From: Bacillota bacterium
GTDB taxonomy: Bacteria; Bacillota; Limnochordia; Darwinibacteriales; DTU012
Assembly: GCA_012520795.1 (NCBI GenBank)
Contig: JAAYNP010000051.1
Location: 1-33,281, forward strand
Direction of reading: 5' to 3'
Length of the DNA stretch: 33,281 bases
Made by a program: the position numbers and the translations under genes. The notes beneath the pieces were generated by a model. That model was not told where the DNA came from. It saw only the letters and a list, made by a program, of their open reading frames with translations, and did not search any database. Shown here piece after piece: positions 9,378-16,228 of this stretch (within the stretch, counting starts at the first letter, position 1; every line of letters begins with the position of its first letter).

Positions 9378-9424
9378 GCTCTTGACTGCGGGATCCCGAA
9401 CATGGTTTTTGCAGCACGAAATGT

Positions 9425-9495
9425 CGATAGTTGTCAAATGCCGGCACGATATGACAAGAGTATTTTTGTAAAAGATGTTATGATTCATATATAAC
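9425..9495 (+). promoter_or_regulatory. promoter and possible operator of the lipoprotein gene
   Basis: TTGTAA at 9466-9471, an 18-base spacer and TATAAC at 9490-9495 form a fair promoter 45 bases before the start codon. Upstream, TTGTCA at 9431-9436 and TGACAA at 9452-9457 make an inverted pair. The minus strand of 9425-9436 reads TGACAACTATCG, which differs at one base from 11349-11360 in front of the second exporter pair. Confidence 0.45.
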
Positions 9496-9539
9496 TAAGT
9501 CGGCGATGCAATTTTTAAGAATGAATAGGAGGGATCCTA

Positions 9540-10553
9540 GTGCTCAAAAAACACAGAATGATAATCTTGACCCTGGTAGTGTCTGTTCTGTTTTCAGGAT
9601 GCCTAATTAAGGCATCTGTGCCGAACAAACTGGAGATCTCGGCAGAATCCACGAAGGTAGTGCAAGGCAGATCAGTTAACCTGTCAGTTGTAGGCTATGA
9701 TAAAAAGAACAATGAAGTCGCTCTCAAAGAGGTGGAGTGGTCACTTAAGGATGAAGGCAAAGGGACTTTGGAAGCGGATGGCGACCAAGCTGTCTTTACA
9801 GCCGGTGCAATCGCTCTTGGGAAAGTGACGATCGAGGTTACTTCAGGCAAATTGTCGGACAGCATTGAACTCGAGATTATTGAGGTGCCGGCTGGTTCAA
9901 AGGAGGAACTGCAGGGAGCGATTGACGCAGCCAAAGCTCTGAAGGCTGCATATGCAGAAGGTGACGAGCCCGGCCAAATCCCGGCTGATGCCCATGCCGC
10001 CTTCCAGCAGGCAATTGATGCCGCTGAAGCGGTGTATGGCGATGCAGAGGCTACTGGCGAAGAAATCAGCCAGGCCATCGCAGCTTTGGATGAAGCAATG
10101 GAAGTTTTCGAGAGCTCGATCAAAGAAGGGGCTGTTGAGTTAGATCGTACGGGTTGGGTAGCAGGTGCGTCAAACAATGGTTCGCATGCTTACCAGATCT
10201 TTGATGGTGTTGTGGACGAAGATTCAAGGTGGCACGGAAGCAAGCAGGAAAAGGGAAAATGGCTTGAAATAGACATGCGGTCGAATCAGACTTTTAATCT
10301 GATAACCATCCTTGGCCGTTACAGCGATATGCCGCGTGCTTTTGAAATTGTCGTGGCACCGGATGGTGAGTCTCCTGAATACGGTGAACCTGTCTATACC
10401 GGCGGATATGATATACGCGACGGTTTCGGTACTGAAGACATTGAGTTTGAAGAAGCAGTGACAGCACGCTGGATAAGGATTGTTCTAACCGAGGATTGCC
10501 CGGAAGGAAAATACTTTGCAGTAAATGAATTGTGGGTGTATATGAGGTACTAG
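9540..10553 (+). CDS. surface lipoprotein with Ig-like, FIVAR-like and F5/8C domains
   Basis: Predicted lipoprotein of 337 residues. A basic start and a hydrophobic stretch lead to the lipobox LFSGC with Cys21. Residues about 30-118 look like a bacterial Ig-like fold. Residues about 122-197 are an alanine-rich helical segment with the AIDAAKAL...AIAALDEAM pattern typical of FIVAR domains. Residues about 200-337 look like a discoidin (F5/8 type C) carbohydrate-binding domain, with GWVAGASNNG at its start and RWIRIVL near its end. This architecture is usual in extracellular glycan-binding proteins; no catalytic domain is present. The GTG start is six bases after AGGAGGG. It sits between two exporter pairs, has its own promoter and is followed by a terminator, so it is probably transcribed alone. 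Confidence 0.8.
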   Translation: MLKKHRMIILTLVVSVLFSGCLIKASVPNKLEISAESTKVVQGRSVNLSVVGYDKKNNEVALKEVEWSLKDEGKGTLEADGDQAVFTAGAIALGKVTIEVTSGKLSDSIELEIIEVPAGSKEELQGAIDAAKALKAAYAEGDEPGQIPADAHAAFQQAIDAAEAVYGDAEATGEEISQAIAALDEAMEVFESSIKEGAVELDRTGWVAGASNNGSHAYQIFDGVVDEDSRWHGSKQEKGKWLEIDMRSNQTFNLITILGRYSDMPRAFEIVVAPDGESPEYGEPVYTGGYDIRDGFGTEDIEFEEAVTARWIRIVLTEDCPEGKYFAVNELWVYMRY

Positions 10554-10580
10554 TCACATGGCTAAACCCTCTATAGATGG

Positions 10581-10607
10581 CGCCAGGCAGCTTGCCTGGC
10601 GTTTTTT
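10581..10607 (+). terminator. terminator after the lipoprotein gene
   Basis: CGCCAGGCA at 10581-10589 and TGCCTGGCG at 10593-10601 form a perfect 9-bp stem with a GCT loop, followed by six T. It lies 27 bases after the stop codon. Confidence 0.9.
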
Positions 10608-10660
10608 CATCCGCGGGCATTAAAAAAAGGGCGGGGAATCCCGGGGCTGAATCTTACAGC

Positions 10661-11248
10661 GTGATTGGCATATATCGCTATGACGAACATCCTCATTCCG
10701 ATGTTGCCTTGATCAGTGTGGGCCATTATCTTGCCGCTACCAGCGAAACCAGCATCCGGCTGGACAGTCTCATTGATCCGCCGTTCTTTTCACATTATTC
10801 AAGTTCGGGCATTCATCCAAGGGCTTTACTTGGAATGCCCGACAAGGTTTCATTCGCCGTCGAAGCCCATACGGGATCAGGGCTGACCATAAGTTCGAAC
10901 GAAGTGCGGAATCTGTTTGACAGGCCGATCACTGCGGGTATTGTCTGCTTTAAACAGAGAGAGCTGAGGCCGGAAGAAGAGCTGATTCTTGAACACAGAT
11001 ACGATGAAGCCTTCGAGCTTCTGCAGCAAAGATTGGCCGAAGCTCCCAACGATCTGGATGCTCTTTGGCTGCTGGCGCGCTTTTACTACTGCGACACCAG
11101 GCCTTTGGATGAAAGCCGCGGCTACGCCCACCAGGATTTGGGTAGGTGCCTGGAAACACTGGAGAAAATCGCGGCGGTTGATCCGGGCCCCAAAGTGGCC
11201 AACGCTATTGCGATAGTCCAAGAACTGCTGGAGTGGTACGGGGATTGA
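10661..11248 (+). CDS. hypothetical protein with TPR-like C-terminal part
   Basis: I do not recognise the N-terminal part. The last 100 residues or so, from LRPEEELILEHRYDEAFELL to the end, are helical and resemble tetratricopeptide repeats (the EHRYDEAFELLQQRLAEAPN and CLETLEKIAAVDPG segments). The frame is open from 10577, but its start there would lie inside the terminator of the previous gene. GTG 10661 is the first start beyond it and gives 195 residues, yet no good ribosome binding site precedes it. The gene may therefore have lost its 5' end. It ends just before another terminator. The coding look of the frame is good, but whether the gene is expressed is uncertain. Confidence 0.5.
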   Translation: MIGIYRYDEHPHSDVALISVGHYLAATSETSIRLDSLIDPPFFSHYSSSGIHPRALLGMPDKVSFAVEAHTGSGLTISSNEVRNLFDRPITAGIVCFKQRELRPEEELILEHRYDEAFELLQQRLAEAPNDLDALWLLARFYYCDTRPLDESRGYAHQDLGRCLETLEKIAAVDPGPKVANAIAIVQELLEWYGD

Positions 11249-11282
11249 GCTCGAGGCGCTGTGCTTGAACCCGCGCGTGACA

Positions 11283-11306
11283 GACGGCCTGATTTGGCCG
11301 TCTTTT
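11283..11306 (+). terminator. terminator after the TPR-like gene
   Basis: GACGGCC at 11283-11289 pairs with GGCCGTC at 11296-11302 around a six-base loop, followed by a T run. Confidence 0.75.
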
Positions 11307-11312
11307 ATTATG

Positions 11313-11400
11313 ACACCGAAATACTGCTGACAGAAAAAGAAGGTGTTCTGTCAACTATCGGTGTAAATTAGAGTTGTCGGGAAAATTTCCACTATATATG
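11313..11400 (+). promoter_or_regulatory. nested inverted repeats in the control region of the second exporter pair
   Basis: ACACCGA (11313-11319) pairs with TCGGTGT (11358-11364), and inside it TGACAGAA (11328-11335) pairs with TTCTGTCA (11346-11353). Downstream, GGAAAATTTCC at 11379-11389 is nearly palindromic and is followed by an AT-rich TATATATG at 11393-11400 that may hold the -10. No good -35 is clear. The element 11349-11360 (TGTCAACTATCG) recurs inverted upstream of the lipoprotein gene. This may be an operator region or an RNA structure; sequence alone cannot decide. Confidence 0.4.
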
Positions 11401-11476
11401 AGAAACATCAACGGCAGCTGATCCAGGGCCGAACGAATTTGATAGGCAGCGGCTGTTGCTCAGGAGGTGTACCATC

Positions 11477-13351
11477 ATGAGCCAAGTGATCACCGAAAAC
11501 AGGATTACCCGGTTATTGAAGCGGCTGAAAATCTTTGATCAATGGGAGGTAGCCAAATGGGCTTACCGGCAAGGTTGGGAAATCGATAAACGTAATTTCA
11601 TCTTTTGGACAGTCCTCAACAGCCTTGGGGCTCTAATACCAGTCTACTTGCTCAAGGTAACGGAGCAAGTGGTTGATACGATCACTATTAACATAGGGGC
11701 CGGCAGCCTATTGGACATTACCTGGCGCGTGGCTGTGTTGAGCTCTTTGTGGATACTGCGCAGTTCATACCATATCATTCCCAACATCATCAGATACACG
11801 ATGCAAACACGTTATTCAATTGCCATGCAGCGTAAATATGCCGTCTGCGTCAACAAAATTCCCTTATGCAAATTTGACGACAAGGATTTTGCGGCTCAAA
11901 TTTCCCACGTAGGCAGCACCTGCAGCCGCCTTGCCTATGTCATTGGTGGGACTTCCACTTTTATCGGTGCCTTTGTGGGAACCGCCGGTCTGTTTTGGTT
12001 AGCCTTTACCACCTCATGGGTTTTACTGGTGATTGGTATTGTATTCTTCATAGTATCCCTTGTTTTAACCGGCAAGATTTATCAACAGCACTACGACTTC
12101 TGGTCGGTCGCCAAGATGGAGCACCGCAAACAGCAGTACTATGCCGGCTTGATTACAGGCCGGGAGACCGGGAAAGAAATCCGGGCGATGAAACTGAGCG
12201 ATTTCTTCCGCAGCCGCTGGCGCTCGCTGGCTGAGAAACTGACCGGGATGAGGTTGGAGCTGGACTTGAAATCCAACCAGATCCGCAACATCTTGAACTT
12301 GATCTATCTTGGATTCAGCATCCTGATCTTGGGCTTGGGAGTGTGGCTCTTGTGGAACGGCCAGATCATGCTGGGTGGTTTGGTCCTGATTTGGCAGCTG
12401 CACAACCAGCTGTTCAACAGTGTCCATACGCTTGCAAGCGAATATCTTTACACCATGAGATACCTGCCTTTCATGGCTGAACAAAAGGAAGTCTTTGAAA
12501 TGGTCTTTGACGAAACCGGCCTTCCTACCCGGGAGCACAAGGAAATCATACCGAAGGATCCGGAGACAATCTTTCACTTGGAAAACGTCACATTTGGTTA
12601 TGTGCCGGAACACACTGTGCTGAAAGATATCAGCCTCACAGTGAAAAAGGGTGAAACGGTTGCCTTGGTGGGCGACAACGGTGCAGGTAAGACCACCTTG
12701 ATCAAACTGCTCCTCGGCCTGTACCCCCCTAGAAAGGGCAAAATCCTCTTTGAAGGCCTGCCCTACGATCAGCTGACACAGGAGTACCTTTACAGCAAGA
12801 TGGGCGTGGTGTTTCAGGATTTTAAGCAATACCACTTCACGATCAGGGAGAACATTGCCTTCGGTGATATCAAACAGATCAACAATGATGAAGTATTGAT
12901 GGAGGCGGCGAGAAAAGGGCAGGCTGACAAGTTCATTCGAGCCCAGAAAAATGGTCTTGATACCTTCCTGGGCCGTGAGTACGAAGAGGACGGCCTGGCA
13001 CTGTCCGGTGGCGAATGGCAGCGGATTGGCGTCTCCCGTGCCCATGTCAGCGATAAGGAGATCCTAATTCTGGACGAGCCGGCGGCTAAGCTGGATCCTG
13101 TCGCCGAAATGGAGCAGTTTGTCCAAATCAAGAACTCACTGCACGGCCGAACAGCAATACTCGTGTCCCACCGCCTGGGTTTTGCCCGCCTGGCTGATAA
13201 AATCATCGTTCTGAAGGATGGTGAACTGGTGGATACCGGAACACATGAGCAGTTGATGAAGGCGAACAGGCACTATGCAGAGATGTTCAAGGCCCAGGCT
13301 GAATGGTACGAAGGGAGAGTGACCGTCAATGACATCCAACAAGCAGATTGA
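11477..13351 (+). CDS. ABC exporter half-transporter, second pair, subunit A
   Basis: Exporter-type ABC protein of 624 residues, with membrane segments in about 42-330 and then the ATPase domain. Walker A GDNGAGKTT is at 399-407, Q-loop Gln447, signature LSGGEWQ at 509-515, Walker B Asp533-Glu534, and His565. The D-loop reads DEPAAKLDP instead of the usual DEPTAALDP, an unusual Thr-Ala-Ala to Ala-Ala-Lys change next to the dimer interface. The start is ATG 11477, eight bases after AGGAGGT at 11462-11468. The end overlaps the next gene by 23 bases. The C-terminus continues about 13 residues past the shared AQAEWYEG tail. The substrate is unknown. Confidence 0.9.
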   Translation: MSQVITENRITRLLKRLKIFDQWEVAKWAYRQGWEIDKRNFIFWTVLNSLGALIPVYLLKVTEQVVDTITINIGAGSLLDITWRVAVLSSLWILRSSYHIIPNIIRYTMQTRYSIAMQRKYAVCVNKIPLCKFDDKDFAAQISHVGSTCSRLAYVIGGTSTFIGAFVGTAGLFWLAFTTSWVLLVIGIVFFIVSLVLTGKIYQQHYDFWSVAKMEHRKQQYYAGLITGRETGKEIRAMKLSDFFRSRWRSLAEKLTGMRLELDLKSNQIRNILNLIYLGFSILILGLGVWLLWNGQIMLGGLVLIWQLHNQLFNSVHTLASEYLYTMRYLPFMAEQKEVFEMVFDETGLPTREHKEIIPKDPETIFHLENVTFGYVPEHTVLKDISLTVKKGETVALVGDNGAGKTTLIKLLLGLYPPRKGKILFEGLPYDQLTQEYLYSKMGVVFQDFKQYHFTIRENIAFGDIKQINNDEVLMEAARKGQADKFIRAQKNGLDTFLGREYEEDGLALSGGEWQRIGVSRAHVSDKEILILDEPAAKLDPVAEMEQFVQIKNSLHGRTAILVSHRLGFARLADKIIVLKDGELVDTGTHEQLMKANRHYAEMFKAQAEWYEGRVTVNDIQQAD

Positions 13352-15149
13352 CCGCGGTAAAGGTGTGGGGATTGCTGGCACCATTGTCACCAGCGGAAAG
13401 CTGCTTTTCCAGGCGTGCCAGTCAAAAGAGATACTGCTGTTGGCCGTTGGGTTGCTGGGATCGCTAATACCTTCAGGCATGCTTTTTCTGCACAAACGGT
13501 TTTTCAATTATGCTGAACAGATTGTTGCCGATCCATCGCAAACGGTCCTTATGGGCATCATTTCCACTCTGGCTCTCTGGAGTGGGCTGATGCTGGTTCA
13601 GTGGGTGATCGGGATCTTGGAAGCTCATGCCGGGAGGTTGGTTAGTGCCAGGATTAACAATTACATGATGGATCGGATGTTGGCCAAAATTGCGTCAATC
13701 CGGTATGAGTATATGGATACTCCGGAAGTCTTTAACAAACTGGAGTGGGTTTCCAATGAACTGCCGGATAGAATCTCAGGTGTAGTATACAGTACGATTG
13801 GTGTGGTCAGCAGTTTCATTACCATGGGGTCGGTAGGAGCGCTGGCGTTAACCGAGGATTGGCGGATCGCCCTGCTTATTCTGGCCGGCGCTGTCCCCGC
13901 CTGCATCTTTATGCAGCTGCAGAATATTGAAGGGTACTACCGGGCTCAGTTGGAAGCGCCGGAAATGAGGCAGCAGTGGTATGTTTTCCGGCTGTTCACC
14001 CGCCGGGACAGTATTAGGGAAATGCGGGTCGGCCAGTACTCAAAATACCTAATGGATAAGTGGGCTGAGTTGTCGTTGAGGCTGCGGGACCATCGCTATA
14101 AATACATCCGCAAATATTACTTTTTCAACCTTTTGTCCAACATCAGCGGCTATGCCACCATCGGCCTTGCGTTGTGGCTAATTTGCCGCCGGATTATGGA
14201 TCCCGAATCCAGTGCAGCAATTGGATCCTTCGTGTTGATCTATGGTGTGGCAAATACCCTCCAGGGTACAATGAAATCGCTGTTTTCAGATATATCAGCA
14301 ATGGCGGCTACCGGCAAGTACCTCAAGGATTACTTCAACCTGCTGCAGTACGACAGTGAGGAACTCCGGGCCGAGGGAAAATCAATACCGAAACATGCCG
14401 ACATTACCTTCGAAAACGTGTGGTTCAGCTACCCAAACACAGACCGGTATGTTTTGCAGGATATTAATGTAACTATCAAACAGGGCGAGAAGATTGCTAT
14501 CGTAGGGGAGAACGGTTCAGGCAAAAGCACATTTGTAGCGCTGCTGTGCGGTTTGTACCGTCCCCAAGAAGGAAAGATCACTATTGCCGAGAAGGAATTG
14601 CCGGAAGTGTTGGGACTGATGCGCCGGGCTACATCTTTCGTGTTTCAGGATTTCGGGCGCTACCAGTTAACCGTTGCCGACAATATCCGGATTGGCAATA
14701 CCTACCGGGAATTACCGGATGGCGAGATTGTTACAGCAGCCAAGCGGGCAGACGCCCATTCTTTCATTCAAGAGATGGAAGAGAAATACGATACCTTTCT
14801 TGGCAATTTGGAAAAAGGGCGCACGGATTTGTCCGGCGGGCAGTGGCAGAAACTGGCCTTTGCCAGGGCTGTAATCCGGCGCGAGGCAAAGGTGATGATT
14901 CTCGACGAGCAGACAGCGGCTTTGGATCCGATCTCAGAGGCAAAATTCTACCGGGAGTTCCGGGAGCTGACCGGTGATCGGACTGCAATCATGATCTCCC
15001 ACCGCTTGGGGGCCACCAAACTGGCCGACCGGATTCTGGTCTTCCACGAAGGCAGGATTGTGGAAGAAGGGACCCACGAGGAGCTGATAAACAAAAACGG
15101 CCTCTATACGCAAATGTATGAAGCTCAGGCTCAGTGGTATACGGCTTGA
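13329..15149 (+). CDS. ABC exporter half-transporter, second pair, subunit B
   Basis: Partner of the preceding gene: 606 residues, six membrane segments in about 35-315. Walker A GENGSGKST is at 393-401, Q-loop Gln440, signature LSGGQWQ at 501-507, Walker B Asp526-Glu527, and His558. The residue after the catalytic Glu is Gln (DEQTAALDP) where nearly all ABC proteins have Pro. The ATG at 13329 lies inside the end of the upstream gene, with a GGGAG about 11 bases before it, so translation is probably coupled. It ends with the tail QAQWYTA. No terminator is visible after it; the next 60 bases lead into the remnant of a regulator. Confidence 0.9.
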   Translation: MTSNKQIDRGKGVGIAGTIVTSGKLLFQACQSKEILLLAVGLLGSLIPSGMLFLHKRFFNYAEQIVADPSQTVLMGIISTLALWSGLMLVQWVIGILEAHAGRLVSARINNYMMDRMLAKIASIRYEYMDTPEVFNKLEWVSNELPDRISGVVYSTIGVVSSFITMGSVGALALTEDWRIALLILAGAVPACIFMQLQNIEGYYRAQLEAPEMRQQWYVFRLFTRRDSIREMRVGQYSKYLMDKWAELSLRLRDHRYKYIRKYYFFNLLSNISGYATIGLALWLICRRIMDPESSAAIGSFVLIYGVANTLQGTMKSLFSDISAMAATGKYLKDYFNLLQYDSEELRAEGKSIPKHADITFENVWFSYPNTDRYVLQDINVTIKQGEKIAIVGENGSGKSTFVALLCGLYRPQEGKITIAEKELPEVLGLMRRATSFVFQDFGRYQLTVADNIRIGNTYRELPDGEIVTAAKRADAHSFIQEMEEKYDTFLGNLEKGRTDLSGGQWQKLAFARAVIRREAKVMILDEQTAALDPISEAKFYREFRELTGDRTAIMISHRLGATKLADRILVFHEGRIVEEGTHEELINKNGLYTQMYEAQAQWYTA

Positions 15150-15208
15150 ATACTTGTTTGCTCCGTGAAGGGGGCCGGTGCCAAGCCCATTATTTGGTGG
15201 CAAGGTAG

Positions 15209-15475
15209 GTTACTGGCAATCCGCAACCACTGGTTGTGAGCCGGATTGTGGACTTAGCCCGAGTCTTCGGCGTCACGACCGATTATTTGTTAAAAGAAGA
15301 ACATGAATCTCTTGATGGCCGTCATGCAGATAACCATGAACTGGATCATGATCCAAGTGAAATGCCGGAAGCTGAACAATCCAGAAACAAGAGCACCGGT
15401 GGAGACCGTAAGATTAAACAAAGGTTGGCCATGGTTTATTGGCCGTTGATCCGTAATGTGAATATGATATACTAA
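15209..15475 (+). pseudogene. remnant of an XRE-family (HTH_3) regulator
   Basis: The frame after TAG 15206-15208 reads TGNPQPLVVSRIVDLARVFG then VTTDYLLKEE, which is the second half of an HTH_3 DNA-binding domain. The first half, including the recognition helix, is missing and is not found in the other frames just upstream. A GTG at 15236 exists but would give a protein without a functional DNA-binding fold. After an acidic linker, the segment LAMVYWPLI resembles the membrane anchor found at the end of many clostridial XRE proteins, but it stops after a few residues. Both ends therefore look lost. It lies directly after the exporter genes, which it may once have controlled. Confidence 0.65.
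15446..15473 (+). promoter_or_regulatory. promoter of the glycosidase operon
   Basis: TTGATC at 15446-15451, a 16-base spacer and TATACT at 15468-15473, with TG at 15465-15466 giving an extended -10. It lies in the end of the regulator remnant and about 60 bases before the first gene of the operon. No other promoter is apparent up to 16229. Confidence 0.6.
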
Positions 15476-15536
15476 AAAGTGGAAAGCACGAATGAATGGT
15501 GGCGGTTTGGATTCCTGCTGCCAAGGTAGGTGAACA

Positions 15537-16199
15537 GTGGTGACTAAGGACAAACCTCTGCACTGGGCCCGGATGGTTGCGGATCTGATGACCTACTTGC
15601 GTTTGTTTGGTGGGCTGCTGCTGCCGTTTCTATCCTGGGAACACTCCATTGATTCCCTTGGCAGGTTGGTTAAAATCAACCTGCTGCTTTGGAGTACTGA
15701 TGCTTTGGACGGTAAATTCGCCAGGATTTCCAATACGCCTTCATCGTGGATTGGTGAGCGGGACATTTATGTTGATACAGTGATGACGACCGGGACCAGC
15801 ATAGCCCTTGTCCGAGCCGGGTTCCTCCCCCGGGAATTCATGGTGATCTGGTTTTGCCTCTGCCTGGTGGTTTATCTTATCCGGACGGTTGCCACAGTGA
15901 TGCTGGCTTTTATGCTGCCGCTCCAGGTTGCACTACCGCTGCTGGCGTTAAAGCACGGCTGTCCGGAGTTTAATCTCTACCTACTGTGGTTGTTGATCAT
16001 TGCTTTGATTAACAGGGTGCGGGTAAAATTTGTGATCGAGAACTTTGTCAATGGCCTTCCTGAAACTCAAAAGCAGTGGGTGCGGTCGTGGCTGCCCAAT
16101 TGGCTGCGGCCCACTCCGCAGCAGAGGGAGTACTTCCAGAAGGCACAAGCTTCCGACTCCCCCTTTGGCGACACCAACAGCCACAGCATGCACATGTGA
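15537..16199 (+). CDS. CDP-alcohol phosphatidyltransferase family membrane protein
   Basis: Membrane enzyme family that joins an alcohol to the phosphatidyl group of CDP-diacylglycerol. The 220 residues contain several hydrophobic segments and the family motif: Asp55, Asp58-Gly59, Ala62-Arg63, then Asp76 and Asp80. All four metal-binding Asp are present. The second Gly (Gly73) lies one position nearer to Asp76 than in the usual DGxxAR...GxxxDxxxD pattern, while the Arg-to-Asp distance is normal. The acceptor alcohol (glycerol phosphate, inositol phosphate or other) cannot be told. The GTG start at 15537 follows an AGGTAGGTGA stretch; GTG 15540 is an alternative. Only 29 bases separate it from the GH94 gene, with no terminator, so it leads the sugar operon. 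Confidence 0.75.
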   Translation: MVTKDKPLHWARMVADLMTYLRLFGGLLLPFLSWEHSIDSLGRLVKINLLLWSTDALDGKFARISNTPSSWIGERDIYVDTVMTTGTSIALVRAGFLPREFMVIWFCLCLVVYLIRTVATVMLAFMLPLQVALPLLALKHGCPEFNLYLLWLLIIALINRVRVKFVIENFVNGLPETQKQWVRSWLPNWLRPTPQQREYFQKAQASDSPFGDTNSHSMHM

Positions 16200-16228
16200 A
16201 CACGGTCGGCCATAAGGGAGGTATACCC

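Noticed and set aside
12065-13045. Open minus-strand frame of 326 codons
   Set aside because: Antisense to the ATPase part of an exporter gene with all motifs intact on the plus strand; no start signals.
5812-15149. Bacteriocin export locus
   Set aside because: No precursor peptide, no peptidase C39 domain, no modification enzyme and no immunity gene could be found among the exporters.
15492-15533. Thirteen-residue peptide with a Cys pair (MNGGGLDSCCQGR)
   Set aside because: It is near the exporter genes and could suggest an exported peptide, but the ribosome binding site is weak and a frame this short is expected by chance.
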